Shown here one piece after another: positions 16,720 through 26,016 of a stretch of 64,000 nucleotides of DNA. This DNA comes from Flavobacteriales bacterium (lineage in GTDB: Bacteria; Bacteroidota; Bacteroidia; Flavobacteriales; Flavobacteriaceae): positions 1 through 64,000 of the forward strand of contig JAMONV010000045.1 of the NCBI GenBank assembly GCA_027066365.1, in the 5' to 3' direction. The first letter of the stretch is position 1, and every line of letters starts with the position of its first letter. The notes under the pieces were generated by a model. That model was not told the DNA's origin and did not search any database. It worked only from the letters and a program-made list of their open reading frames with translations. The translations under genes were made by a program, and so were the position numbers.

Positions 16720-17595
16720 TTATTTTTTATCCGAAAAGGAGTTTTTTGAAATTTCACTGGGTCGATAACCGAATTTCTTGTAAAAAGCATTGGAAAATGA
16801 CCCGATGCTTTCGTAGCCCACATACCAAGCGACCTCTTGAACGGTAAAATCGTTATTTTCCAAGAGTTCGAAGGCTTTTTCCAGACGCTTGTTTTGTAAA
16901 TACTTATAAACAGGCATGCCAAACAAGGCTTTGAATCCTTTTTTGAGTTTATAGGTATTAAGACCCGTCAGGGCGGAAAGGTCTTGCAACGAAGGCGGCG
17001 AATCGATTCGGTTCATTAATAATTCTCGTGCATGATGTAATTTTTCCTTATCGCCGGCCCGTACGGTTACTCCGGTAAAATGCAAGCCCTTGAAAAAAAA
17101 CAATAAAAGCTCGTTTATCTTGCTCTCCAAATATAACTGGCGCAATGCGCCCGTGTATGAATGATCGAATAAACGGTCAATAACCAACCGCACCGAAGGA
17201 CTTATGGAAACGGGAGATGAAAGTTTAATGTAACTCCCTCGAAAATCCAATAAAGAAGACAAATGTTTTTGAATGTTCTTATCCTGCCCGGCCAGTAAAC
17301 GCAAACGCTCCGGTTTGATAAACAAAGCCACTTTTTGCACCGGTTTTTCGGCTGAAATGCTCTGAAAAACCGGAAGGCCTTGTACCCCGTAAAATACAGA
17401 CACACTCCCGGAACGCTTCGTTTCTCGCAAAACCCCTCTACCTTCGCCTATTTCAATCAGGGCGTCGCCCGAACCGTAAAAAACAAAACCTACGGATGAT
17501 TGCAGCATACGGCTTCGGATTTGAACACCCTTTTTCGGACGGTAACGATTCAAAATTAAGGTATAATCATTAATATGTATAATTTGATTTTGCAT
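16720..17595 (-). CDS. AraC-family transcriptional regulator
   Basis: 291 residues. The C-terminal third (about 190-285) contains the two helix-turn-helix units of AraC proteins: SLQDLSALTGLNTYKLKKGF and VQEVAWYVGYESIGSFSNAF, followed by the family signature FGYRPSEI. The N-terminal part has a cupin-like sensory region, in the style of PchR-type regulators of siderophore receptors. It lies immediately upstream of the TonB receptor on the same strand and probably controls it. The first in-frame ATG is used. The effector is unknown. Confidence 0.9.
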   Translation of the reverse strand: MQNQIIHINDYTLILNRYRPKKGVQIRSRMLQSSVGFVFYGSGDALIEIGEGRGVLRETKRSGSVSVFYGVQGLPVFQSISAEKPVQKVALFIKPERLRLLAGQDKNIQKHLSSLLDFRGSYIKLSSPVSISPSVRLVIDRLFDHSYTGALRQLYLESKINELLLFFFKGLHFTGVTVRAGDKEKLHHARELLMNRIDSPPSLQDLSALTGLNTYKLKKGFKALFGMPVYKYLQNKRLEKAFELLENNDFTVQEVAWYVGYESIGSFSNAFYKKFGYRPSEISKNSFSDKK

Positions 17596-17896
17596 GATTT
17601 TTATAAAATTATCTTATGCATATAACCTAACATTTAAACACTTCAACTCTGTTTATCATTGTCTTAACGCCGTAAAGATAAGAAAAATTTTCGGCCGGTG
17701 TATTTACCGGATGATAAGGCATCGGTAAATAACCTTTTCTGATATTCAACACGGAAAATATGGTTAAAAAAACGGTTTTGAACAAACTCAAAATAATGCT
17801 TTGAAGACATCCGGCATATAAGTCTAATAAATTTTCTTTAACTTGCTCATACTAAAACTTTTATTTGCTACGTTCTAATTTAAGAAAGGATTTTAG
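17596..17896. other. Intergenic region between divergent genes
   Basis: About 300 bp between the AraC gene (minus) and the coiled-coil membrane protein gene (plus). It is AT-rich with no open frame of note. It should hold the promoters of both genes. A convincing TAnnTTTG box was found only for the plus-strand gene, at 17897-17904. Confidence 0.6.
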
Positions 17897-17904
17897 TAAC
17901 TTTG
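17897..17904 (+). promoter_or_regulatory. -7 promoter box, coiled-coil membrane protein
   Basis: TAACTTTG matches the Bacteroidota -7 consensus and lies 18 bases upstream of the ATG at 17923. A frame extended to the TTG at 17902 would overlap the box, so ATG 17923 is the preferred start. A TTTG at 17864-17867 is too far upstream (29-bp gap) to be a good -33 element. Confidence 0.55.
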
Positions 17905-17922
17905 CATCAAAATCATTCAGCC

Positions 17923-18855
17923 ATGGAAGAATACAGTTTCACTCAACCGTCGATGCAACCTTCAAGAAGTTCGAAATCCAATAACAGAGGTTTGTGGATA
18001 TTGATCGGGTTGCTCAGTGTTTTGCTAATCGGAGTTGGCATTACGGCTTATGTAAAATACAAGGATTTAAAAGCCATTGAAAATCAACTCATTGCAGACA
18101 AAGAAGGGCTCATAAACGATTTGAACGAGCTCAAAGTCGAATATGACAATATTCAAAAAGAAAATACCGGTTTGAAATCGGAAGTGGAAGAAGCCAAAGG
18201 CAAAATCGACCAATTGATTGCAGAATTGGAAAAGGTCAAAAAAGCCGATGCACGTTTGATTCGGAAATATAAAAACCAAATTTACGCTCTTCGTCGTCAA
18301 CGCGATAAATTGTTGAAAACGGTGGATTCGCTCAAACAAGCCAACCAATTATTGGCCATGCAAAAAGACAGCTTGGGTCAAGAGCTCGAGCAAGTTAACG
18401 AAATGAATCAAAAAATGATGGAAGAAAACAAAACCTTGAGCGAAACGGTCAACAAAGCCAAGACATTGTCTGCAACGGGACTGAAAGCCGACGGAGTGCG
18501 CATCAAGAAAAACGGCCGTATTGTGGAAACTTCCCGTGCCAAACGAGCCGACCAAATTCGGGTTTGCACCACTTTACCCGCCAATCCCGTTTTGGAACCG
18601 GGACCTCAAGTGCTTTACGTTCAGGTAGTTAACCCTAAAGGCGAAGTCATCGGAAGCAGAGACGTGATAAATATAGACGGCGCCGAAGAAATCATAAGCG
18701 GCAGTAAAGAATTTCACTACGACGGTGAAAACGTGGACATTTGTATTTACATTGTTCCCGAAAACAAAAAAGAAGAATTCGTCAAAGGTGAATATTTGGT
18801 GACTTTCTTCCACAACGGACAAAAAGCCGGCGTTTATAATTTCAGTCTCAAATAA
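17923..18855 (+). CDS. Membrane-anchored coiled-coil protein of unknown function
   Basis: 310 residues. A short cytoplasmic N-terminus is followed by one membrane helix (about 21-43, LWILIGLLSVLLIGVG). A long heptad-type coiled coil (about 48-180; Glu/Lys/Gln-rich with repeated leucine spacing) then leads to a C-terminal beta-rich domain (about 185-310, with VRIKKNGRIVETSRAKRADQIRV and the ending FFHNGQKAGVYNFSL). The layout suggests a protein anchored in the inner membrane with a periplasmic rod and an Ig-like tip. No catalytic motif is seen. It is a single-gene unit closed by a strong terminator. Confidence 0.75.
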   Translation: MEEYSFTQPSMQPSRSSKSNNRGLWILIGLLSVLLIGVGITAYVKYKDLKAIENQLIADKEGLINDLNELKVEYDNIQKENTGLKSEVEEAKGKIDQLIAELEKVKKADARLIRKYKNQIYALRRQRDKLLKTVDSLKQANQLLAMQKDSLGQELEQVNEMNQKMMEENKTLSETVNKAKTLSATGLKADGVRIKKNGRIVETSRAKRADQIRVCTTLPANPVLEPGPQVLYVQVVNPKGEVIGSRDVINIDGAEEIISGSKEFHYDGENVDICIYIVPENKKEEFVKGEYLVTFFHNGQKAGVYNFSLK

Positions 18856-18876
18856 ATTTTTCAACGAATTCAATTG

Positions 18877-18916
18877 AAAAGGCTATCTTTGAACCATCAA
18901 AAAGATAGCCTTTTTT
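18877..18916 (+). terminator. Strong intrinsic terminator
   Basis: AAAAGGCTATCTTT (18877-18890) pairs with AAAGATAGCCTTTT across a 9-10 nt loop and ends in a T run, 20 bp past the stop at 18855. The TATCTTTG inside the left arm resembles a -7 box, so this stretch could also drive glyS; the terminator reading is favoured. Confidence 0.85.
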
Positions 18917-18938
18917 ATTGCCAAAAAAACGATTCTTT

Positions 18939-20468
18939 ATGAGCGACGTTCAATTCAAACAAATCGTTTCCCATGCCAAAGAATACGGATTCGTTTTCCC
19001 TTCGAGTGAAATTTACGACGGACTTTCGGCCGTCTACGATTACGGTCCCAACGGCGTGTTACTCAAAAACAATATCAAGGAATATTGGTGGAAACACATG
19101 GTGCAATTACACGAAAATATCGTAGGGCTGGATTCGGCCGTTTTTATGCATCCGCGTGTTTGGAAAGCTTCGGGGCATGTGGATGCTTTTCATGATCCGC
19201 TTATCGACAATAAAGATTCCAAAAAACGCTATCGTGCCGATAATTTAATCGAAGAACATATTGCCAAAATCGAAGCCAAAATCGAAAAGGAAGTCAAAAA
19301 AGCGCGTAAACGTTTTAAGGAAAATTTCGATGAAGCCAAATTTTTAGCCGAATCACCCAGAGTGCAAAAATATAGAACACAAATCGAAGAAATTCAAAGC
19401 CGTCTTTCCAACGCATTGAAAGAAAACAATTTGAAGGAACTCAAACAAATAATTATCGATTTGGAAATTGCCGACCCCGTAAGCGGAAGCCGAAATTGGA
19501 CCGATGTAAAACAATTCAATTTGATGTTTGAAACGCAAATGGGTGCCACGGAACAATCGGCATCGTCCTTGTATTTGCGTCCCGAAACCGCACAAGGGAT
19601 TTTTATTAATTTTAATAACGTGCTAAAAACTTCCCGGGTAAAAATTCCTTTCGGCATTGCGCAAATCGGAAAGGCATTTCGCAATGAAATTATCGCCCGG
19701 CAGTTTATTTTTCGTATGCGCGAATTCGAACAAATGGAAATGCAATTTTTTGTCCGGCCGGGCGAAGAAATGAAATGGTATGATGTCTGGAAAGAAAAAC
19801 GCTTGCAGTGGCACTTGTCTTTGGGATTTGATGCTTCTTTATACCGTTATCACGATCACGACCAATTGGCACACTATGCCAATGCGGCGGCCGATATAGA
19901 ATTCCGTTTTCCTTTCGGTTTCAAGGAATTGGAAGGAATTCACTCACGCACCGACTTCGACTTGAGCCGTCACGAAAGTTTTTCGGGCAAAAAACTACGC
20001 TACTTCGACCCCGAAACTCAAAAAAGCTATGTGCCTTATGTGATAGAAACCTCCATAGGGCTCGATCGTATGTTCCTTGCCGTGCTGAGCGCTTCCTATG
20101 CCGAAGAAACCCTACCGGACGGATCAACCCGGACGGTATTGCGTATTCCCGCCATCCTGTCACCCGTAAAAGCAGCCGTTTTACCTCTGGTTAAAAAAGA
20201 CGGATTACCCGAAATCGCCCGAGAAATTTTCGACGACTTGAAATGGGATTTCCAAACCATTTATGACGACAAGGACGCCATCGGACGTCGCTACCGGCGT
20301 CAAGATGCCATCGGAACGCCATTTGCCGTTACAATTGATCACCAAACCAAAGAAGACGGAACGGTAACCCTGCGTCATCGCGACAGCATGCAACAAGAAC
20401 GCATTCACAAAAACGAATTGAAAAACATCTTGAAAAACACACTAAACCTCAAAACCTGGTTGGGATAA
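18939..20468 (+). CDS. glyS: Glycine--tRNA ligase (homodimeric type)
   Basis: 509 residues from ATG 18939; a TTG seven codons earlier is less likely. Class II aminoacyl-tRNA synthetase of the alpha-2 type. The N-terminus FKQIVSHAKEYGFVFPSSEIYDGLSAVYDYGPNG is characteristic. Motif 2 is FRNEIIARQFIFRMREFEQME, and motif 3 is GLDRMFLAVL near SYVPYVIETSIGLDR. A C-terminal anticodon-binding domain follows (AAVLPLVKKDGLPEIAREIF onward). It charges tRNA-Gly in the cytoplasm. A lysine/glutamate-rich insertion (about 105-160) is common in this type. comF follows after 12 bp. Confidence 0.96.
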   Translation: MSDVQFKQIVSHAKEYGFVFPSSEIYDGLSAVYDYGPNGVLLKNNIKEYWWKHMVQLHENIVGLDSAVFMHPRVWKASGHVDAFHDPLIDNKDSKKRYRADNLIEEHIAKIEAKIEKEVKKARKRFKENFDEAKFLAESPRVQKYRTQIEEIQSRLSNALKENNLKELKQIIIDLEIADPVSGSRNWTDVKQFNLMFETQMGATEQSASSLYLRPETAQGIFINFNNVLKTSRVKIPFGIAQIGKAFRNEIIARQFIFRMREFEQMEMQFFVRPGEEMKWYDVWKEKRLQWHLSLGFDASLYRYHDHDQLAHYANAAADIEFRFPFGFKELEGIHSRTDFDLSRHESFSGKKLRYFDPETQKSYVPYVIETSIGLDRMFLAVLSASYAEETLPDGSTRTVLRIPAILSPVKAAVLPLVKKDGLPEIAREIFDDLKWDFQTIYDDKDAIGRRYRRQDAIGTPFAVTIDHQTKEDGTVTLRHRDSMQQERIHKNELKNILKNTLNLKTWLG

Positions 20469-20480
20469 AAACCGGCCACT

Positions 20481-21161
20481 ATGTGGCGTCTGCTTTATAA
20501 CTTGTTTTTTCCGCCTCGTTGTGCCGGCTGCGATCGTCCGCTAGGCAAGCACGAACGTGTGTTATGTCATTCCTGTATCGATCAATTGCCGTTCACGGAA
20601 CAAGGATTTAAACCGGACAATCAGGCGGCGCATCTACTGACTTCAAAGGTGACCGTTTACCGCGCCACCGCATTGATGTTTTACCACAAAAAACACCTGT
20701 CCGGCGAGTTAATCCATCGTCTCAAATACCGCGGTTACCGGCAAATAAGCGAACGTTTGGGAGAATTACTTGCCCCCGAAATACAATCCGACCCTCCCGA
20801 CATAGTTATACCCGTTCCGTTGCATCCGAAAAAGTTCAAAATCCGCGGCTACAATCAAGTGGAAGGATTTGCCCGCATTATTGCCCGAGAAACCCGCGCC
20901 GATTATCGCAGCGATATTTTGTTCAAAACCGTTCATACGGCGTCTCAAACAAGAATGACGCCATTAGAACGTTGGCATAACGTGTTGAAAACTTTCTCGG
21001 TGCGATACGATCCCGAATTGAACGGCAAACATTTACTCGTCACCGATGACGTTTTGACTACAGGCGCAACCTTGTCCGCAGCTATTAAAGCACTTCAAGA
21101 CGCTTTCCCCGAAGCCCGTATCAGCGTGGCGGTGATGGCATTAAACGACGAATACCTCTAA
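20481..21161 (+). CDS. comF: ComF family phosphoribosyltransferase-like protein
   Basis: 226 residues, typical for ComF/GntX. The N-terminal zinc ribbon is visible as CAGC (14-17) and CHSC (30-33). The C-terminal PRTase domain carries IVIPVPLHPKKFKIRGYNQVEGFA and the PRPP loop LLVTDDVLTTGATLSAA. ComF proteins support DNA uptake in competent bacteria, but the biochemical role is unsettled; in non-competent organisms the function is unclear. It is in line with glyS upstream and mutL 64 bp downstream. Confidence 0.92.
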   Translation: MWRLLYNLFFPPRCAGCDRPLGKHERVLCHSCIDQLPFTEQGFKPDNQAAHLLTSKVTVYRATALMFYHKKHLSGELIHRLKYRGYRQISERLGELLAPEIQSDPPDIVIPVPLHPKKFKIRGYNQVEGFARIIARETRADYRSDILFKTVHTASQTRMTPLERWHNVLKTFSVRYDPELNGKHLLVTDDVLTTGATLSAAIKALQDAFPEARISVAVMALNDEYL

Positions 21162-21225
21162 CCGGTTCGAACGGGAAAACAACAACCCAAACATTTCGTA
21201 TCTTTACACCAAAAGAAAGGCCTAC

Positions 21226-23040
21226 ATGCCCAAAATTCAATTATTACCCGAACATATTGCCAATCAAATCGCTGCAGGCGAAGTGGTGCAACGACCCGCA
21301 TCGGTGGTGAAGGAATTGCTGGAAAACAGCATTGATGCCGGATCCAAAAATATCAAGCTTATCGTCAAAGACGGAGGTAAAAACCTGATTCAAGTGGTGG
21401 ACGACGGTTCGGGAATGGACGAAACGGATGCGCGGATGGCCTTTGAACGTCATGCCACCAGCAAAATCAGGACGACGGAGGATTTGTTCCATATCCGCAC
21501 CAAAGGTTTTCGCGGGGAAGCCTTGGCTTCCATTGCGGCCGTTGCGCATGTGGAATTGTTCACCAAGCCGCAAGATGCGGATTTGGGAACGCGTATTCGC
21601 ATCGAAGGAGGCAAAGTCGTGCTTCAAGAGCCGGCTCAAACCGCCGCCGGCACTTCCATAGCTGTTAAAAACCTGTTTTTCAACGTTCCGGCACGGCGTA
21701 AATTCCTAAAATCGCAGCAAGTGGAAATGCGGCATATTATCGACGAATTTCAAAGGGTGGCTTTGGCCTATCCCGAAATCGGTTTTAGCCTCATTCATAA
21801 CGGCAAAGAAGTCTACAAACTTTATCCCGAAAATCTTTTCAAACGAATCGGAGCCATATTCGGCAGAAAAATGCATGAACGTCTGTTGCCGGTCGGTGAA
21901 AAAACCGATTATGTTACCATAGAAGGCTACACGGGCAAACCGGAATTCGCCAAATTGCGCCGGGGTGAACAATTTTTTTTCGTCAACCGGCGTTTTATCA
22001 AAAGTTCCTATTTGCACAGTGCGGTGATGAAAGCATACGAAGGCTTGTTGCCCGAACAAAAAATTCCGCCCTATTTTTTGTTTTTTGAAATTGAACCGGA
22101 GCATATCGATATTAATATTCATCCGACCAAAACAGAAATAAAATTCGACGATGAAGCAACGGTTTACGCCTTGCTCCGGGCTTCGGTGCGGCATGCATTG
22201 GGCAAATTCGACCAAATGCCGTCATTGGATTTTGACCGGGATCCTTCTTTGGATTTCTCGTCGCTTTCGCAACAAAGGCCAAAAGCCGTAGAACCGAAAA
22301 TCAAAGTGTCCCGTGATTTTAACCCGTTTAAGCAATCCTCCCCTGCAAGAATACGAGCCGACAGAAAAGCAGTGGAAAATTATGACGATTTTCTTATGCC
22401 GGAAACGGCACACCCTCATACGGAATTAATTTCCGCCGCTTCATTACCGCACGATTCGACGGAAAACCCGTCCGCTCAAAATGAAAATTCCTTCCAGTGG
22501 AACGAGAAATATATCGTCACCCATACGCGATCCGGCTTGATGATTATTCACCCTTACCGGGCGCACCAGACCGTATTGTTCGAACAATTCCTGAAGCAAT
22601 TACAAAGCGGGACCGTCCGGTCGCAAAATTTGATGTTTCCGTGGGAACCGGATTATTTGCCCGGTGAAGTGAATCTATTGGAAAAATACAAAGAAATATT
22701 ACAAAAATCGGGGATTGTTTTTTTGCGCGAAGGAGACAAAATTCGATTTACGGCTATGCCCGCCGGATTTGAAACCCACCATTTAAGGGATTTTCTGGAA
22801 AAACTTCTGGCCGATTTATCCGAAGGCATTCCTTTCGACCGGCAAGAATTACTCAACCGTTATTTGGCCGTTCAATTGGCTTCGGCTTCGGCAGTGAGAG
22901 CCGGCACCAAGCTCGACGAAACGGCTCGCCAAAAATTAATCGCTTCGTTATTTAGCTTGGAAAATCCGCGCTACTCACCCGAAGGAAGAAAAAATTTCAT
23001 TATTTTATCCGAAAACGAAATCGATAATCGCTTCTCATGA
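21226..23040 (+). CDS. mutL: DNA mismatch repair protein MutL
   Basis: 604 residues. The GHKL ATPase domain is complete: IAAGEVVQRPASVVKELLENSIDAG, VVDDGSGMDETDA, RHATSKI and RTKGFRGEALASIAAV. The transducer domain follows, then a linker (about 335-420) and the C-terminal dimerisation domain. At the site where endonuclease-type MutL has DQHAxxER this protein reads HPYRAHQTVLFEQ, and no CPHGRP-like site is seen (SPEGRK instead). Nicking activity therefore looks doubtful. The stop overlaps the start of the next gene (ATGA), so mutL and the rhomboid genes are translationally coupled. Confidence 0.96.
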   Translation: MPKIQLLPEHIANQIAAGEVVQRPASVVKELLENSIDAGSKNIKLIVKDGGKNLIQVVDDGSGMDETDARMAFERHATSKIRTTEDLFHIRTKGFRGEALASIAAVAHVELFTKPQDADLGTRIRIEGGKVVLQEPAQTAAGTSIAVKNLFFNVPARRKFLKSQQVEMRHIIDEFQRVALAYPEIGFSLIHNGKEVYKLYPENLFKRIGAIFGRKMHERLLPVGEKTDYVTIEGYTGKPEFAKLRRGEQFFFVNRRFIKSSYLHSAVMKAYEGLLPEQKIPPYFLFFEIEPEHIDINIHPTKTEIKFDDEATVYALLRASVRHALGKFDQMPSLDFDRDPSLDFSSLSQQRPKAVEPKIKVSRDFNPFKQSSPARIRADRKAVENYDDFLMPETAHPHTELISAASLPHDSTENPSAQNENSFQWNEKYIVTHTRSGLMIIHPYRAHQTVLFEQFLKQLQSGTVRSQNLMFPWEPDYLPGEVNLLEKYKEILQKSGIVFLREGDKIRFTAMPAGFETHHLRDFLEKLLADLSEGIPFDRQELLNRYLAVQLASASAVRAGTKLDETARQKLIASLFSLENPRYSPEGRKNFIILSENEIDNRFS

Positions 23041-23795
23041 ATCACATACCCAAAGTTATCAAGCATTTGATCGTTGTCAACGTAATTATGTTTTTAGCCA
23101 CCCGAATAAATCCCGGGCGGATGTATGATTTATTTGCCATGCATTTTCCGTTCAGTCCTCTATTTCGTTGGTGGCAAGTGCTGACGCATATGTTTATGCA
23201 CGGAGGAATCATGCATATTTTATTCAACATGTATGCGCTTTGGGCTTTCGGCACGCCATTGATTTATCATTTGGGTCGAAAACGTTTTTTGTGGTTTTAT
23301 TTTTTATCGGGATTGGGTGCATTGGCCTTGTTTACTGGGGTGGAATATTACCATTTTCATCAATATTTGAAAGCTATCGAGCAATCGGGGGTTCCGGCCA
23401 AGCTTGTTATGGAAATTTTACGAAGCCCCGATCCGGAAAGCGCCATTCAATCCATGCCTTCATTATTATATAACCAAACTTTTCTGACTTATATTGCAAA
23501 AATATTTCAAATTTATAATTCCCCGATGCTAGGCGCGTCGGGTGCCATTTACGGCGTTTTGGTAGGCTTCGCTTTTTTCTATCCGAGAGCCAAATTGATG
23601 TTGATTTTTTTACCTTATCCGTTGGAGGCGCGATATTTCATTCCGCTATTGATTTTGCTGGATATTTTCTTCGGTTTCACCAATGTACTGCATTTGCCGA
23701 TAGCTCATTTTGCGCATGTGGGTGGCGCCTTAACCGGCTTGATTTTGATGTGGATTTGGCGAAACAAACAGGATGATTATTATTTTATCTCATGA
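23037..23795 (+). CDS. Rhomboid-family intramembrane serine protease
   Basis: 252 residues with about six to seven helices. The catalytic dyad is intact: serine in MLGASGAIYGVLVGF (GxSG motif, about residue 167) and histidine in AHFAHVGGALTGL (about residue 233). The L1-loop residues WWQVLTHMFMHGGIMHILFNMYALW (about 42-66) match the WR/HxxxHxxxN region of rhomboids. It cleaves transmembrane segments of other proteins; substrates are unknown. Four-base overlaps with mutL before and a second rhomboid-like gene after mark a tight operon. Confidence 0.93.
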   Translation: MNHIPKVIKHLIVVNVIMFLATRINPGRMYDLFAMHFPFSPLFRWWQVLTHMFMHGGIMHILFNMYALWAFGTPLIYHLGRKRFLWFYFLSGLGALALFTGVEYYHFHQYLKAIEQSGVPAKLVMEILRSPDPESAIQSMPSLLYNQTFLTYIAKIFQIYNSPMLGASGAIYGVLVGFAFFYPRAKLMLIFLPYPLEARYFIPLLILLDIFFGFTNVLHLPIAHFAHVGGALTGLILMWIWRNKQDDYYFIS

Positions 23796-24601
23796 AATTC
23801 AACCCGCTACAACACTTGAAACTCCGGTCACCCGGATTTGAAAAAATCATTAATAGTGTAGTGTTGGTTACCACGCTCTTGTTTTTGACCTATATTTTTT
23901 CATTGCTGACGGGAAAAACCTTGCATACTTGGTGGCAATATTTGGCTTTCAATCCCGAAAGAGCGCTTTACCGTCCTTGGACTATCGTTACTTACGCTTG
24001 GGTGCATGTGGATGTCATCGGTTTTTTGTTTAATTTGTTTTTATTGTATTATACGGGCATTTGGTTTTTATCAAGAGCCAATGAGGATTTATTGGTCCGT
24101 TTGTTTTTTGGAGGAATTTTGAGCGGAAGTTTGGGTATTTGGTTTGCTTCGGCCTTATTTCCCGGCATGTTTCCCGTCCGGTCGTTTTATTTGACGGGTA
24201 TTTCGGCAGGATATACGGCGTGGTTGGCCTATTTGGCTGTGCGATATGGCAACTCTCCGGTTTATGTTCGATTGATTGGAGAGGTGAAAATTAAATACAT
24301 ATTGTGGTTTTTGCTGGCTTGGGATATATTACAATGGATAGCGGCGGGGCAACCGGGTGGGCGTCTGGCACATTTTTCCGCCGTATTGACAGCCGGGCTT
24401 TATGCTTGGTGGAAAAATTATTCGCTTAAGCAAGGGATACACTACAGGGATAAAATTTATGAAAACAACAAAAATTCCATTGAAAAACGCCTCGACCGGA
24501 TTTTAGATAAAATCAACCGAAAAGGATTGAAAAGCCTTACGAGGGAAGAAAAGAAATTATTGGAAAGAGAAAGCCGCCGTTCCAAGCATTCGAACGAATA
24601 G
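23792..24601 (+). CDS. Degenerate rhomboid-like protein, probably inactive
   Basis: 269 residues, with the same fold as the preceding gene: TWWQYLAFNPERALYRPWTIVTYAWVHVD matches the L1 loop, and six helices can be traced. The catalytic serine region reads TGISAGYTAW, so GxS is kept but the following glycine pair is altered. The position of the catalytic histidine reads AHFSAVLTAG, where the active paralogue has AHFAHVGGALTG, so the catalytic histidine is an alanine. A basic C-terminal tail (about 225-269, rich in Lys/Arg/Glu) is present. It is likely a pseudoprotease that binds membrane proteins or regulates its active neighbour. It overlaps that gene by four bases. Confidence 0.85.
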   Translation: MKFNPLQHLKLRSPGFEKIINSVVLVTTLLFLTYIFSLLTGKTLHTWWQYLAFNPERALYRPWTIVTYAWVHVDVIGFLFNLFLLYYTGIWFLSRANEDLLVRLFFGGILSGSLGIWFASALFPGMFPVRSFYLTGISAGYTAWLAYLAVRYGNSPVYVRLIGEVKIKYILWFLLAWDILQWIAAGQPGGRLAHFSAVLTAGLYAWWKNYSLKQGIHYRDKIYENNKNSIEKRLDRILDKINRKGLKSLTREEKKLLERESRRSKHSNE

Positions 24602-24613
24602 AAAAAATAAGTT

Positions 24614-24621
24614 TACTTTTG
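24614..24621 (+). promoter_or_regulatory. -7 promoter box, rseP
   Basis: TACTTTTG matches TAnnTTTG and lies 29 bases upstream of the ATG at 24651. This implies rseP can be transcribed separately from the mutL-rhomboid operon. Confidence 0.5.
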
Positions 24622-24650
24622 TAGCGTTTTAAATTATTCAATATTTGTAT

Positions 24651-26015
24651 ATGGGGACAAAAGAAATATTCATCGTTGTTTTGCAATTTTTATTGAGCAT
24701 TTCGATTTTGGTGGTATTGCACGAATTGGGTCATTTCCTGATGGCCAAATTATTTAAAACCAAAGTGGAAAAGTTTTATCTGTTTTTTAATCCGAAATTT
24801 TCTTTGTTCAAGAAAAAGATCGGTGAAACGGAATACGGAATCGGTTGGCTCCCGTTGGGCGGATACGTGAAAATTGCAGGAATGATTGATGAAAGTCTGG
24901 ATAATCGTTTCATAGGTCACGAACCGAAACCGTGGGAATTCCGTGCCAAGCCGGCTTGGCAACGGTTGTTGATTATGTTGGGCGGTGTGATTGTAAATAT
25001 TCTCACGGCTATTGTCATTTATATCATGATTGCTTACACTTGGGGCGAACAAAAAATTCTCTTGGATTCGCTCAAGGACGGATTATGGGTTCAAAACTCG
25101 GTATTGAAGCAAATCGGATTTAGAAACGGAGATAAAATCAAAACCATTGACGGCGAACCGGTTAAATATTTTGAAGATTTGGTAAAACCGCCGACGCCAC
25201 CGGTATTGACGGCACAAACCGTAACCGTGGAAAGAAACGGACGCGATACGATAATTCACATGCCGAAGGATTTAATTGAACGTTTGATCGATAACAAGAA
25301 AAAAGAAGGTTTATTAGCTCCTCGAATTCCCTTCATTATCAACAAAATAACCAAGAATTCACCGAACCGCGAAGTAGATTTGAAAAAAGGTGATGAAGTG
25401 GTGGCGGTGAACGGAAAACCGGTTCGATATATGGATGAAATCACGGAATATCTACAATCGCACCGGAATCAAACGGTAACACTCACTATCAAACGCAACG
25501 GCGAAAAACTTGAAAGAAAAGTTCGAGTCACTGCCGATGGAAAAATCGGTGTGGAAACTTATTTGGATAAAACAATCATTGAAGAACGAGAACTCTACCG
25601 CACCGAAACAAAAAAATATTCCATCGGGCAGGCGATACCACGCGGGTTGCAATCGGCCAAAAATACTTTGAGCGGATATCTTAAACAGTTGAGTATTATT
25701 TTCAATCCTTCAACCGGCGCCTACAAGAGCGTGGGCGGGTTCATTTCCTTTGCGAAAATTTTTCCGCCCGTATGGGATTGGCATGCCTTCTGGCGAATCA
25801 CGGCTTTCATCTCCATTATGTTGGCCGTATTGAATGTGTTACCCATTCCCGCGCTTGACGGCGGACACGCCATGTTTGTAATTTATGAAATGATTACTGG
25901 ACGAAAACCCAGCGAAAAATTCCTTGAAAAAGCGCAAATCGTCGGTTTTATCATATTGGTCACCTTGCTGGTTTTAGCCAACGGTAATGATATTTTGCGA
26001 CTGATAAACAAATAA
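24651..26015 (+). CDS. rseP: RIP metalloprotease RseP (site-2 protease)
   Basis: 454 residues from ATG 24651; the upstream TTG at 24645 is less likely. The zinc motif HELGH (VVLHELGHFLMAKLF, about 24-38) lies in the first helix and the second metal-ligand motif LDGGH (LPIPALDGGHAMF, about 395-407) near the C-terminus. Two PDZ-like segments occupy the middle (about 130-210 and 225-290). It cleaves single-pass membrane proteins such as anti-sigma factors after a first cut by another protease. Placement directly after two rhomboid genes groups intramembrane proteases together. xth follows after 1 bp. Confidence 0.95.
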   Translation: MGTKEIFIVVLQFLLSISILVVLHELGHFLMAKLFKTKVEKFYLFFNPKFSLFKKKIGETEYGIGWLPLGGYVKIAGMIDESLDNRFIGHEPKPWEFRAKPAWQRLLIMLGGVIVNILTAIVIYIMIAYTWGEQKILLDSLKDGLWVQNSVLKQIGFRNGDKIKTIDGEPVKYFEDLVKPPTPPVLTAQTVTVERNGRDTIIHMPKDLIERLIDNKKKEGLLAPRIPFIINKITKNSPNREVDLKKGDEVVAVNGKPVRYMDEITEYLQSHRNQTVTLTIKRNGEKLERKVRVTADGKIGVETYLDKTIIEERELYRTETKKYSIGQAIPRGLQSAKNTLSGYLKQLSIIFNPSTGAYKSVGGFISFAKIFPPVWDWHAFWRITAFISIMLAVLNVLPIPALDGGHAMFVIYEMITGRKPSEKFLEKAQIVGFIILVTLLVLANGNDILRLINK

Positions 26016-26016
26016 T

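Noticed and set aside
18882-18889. TATCTTTG as a -7 promoter box for glyS
   Set aside because: It lies within the left arm of a strong terminator stem; the terminator explains the sequence better, though a dual role cannot be excluded.
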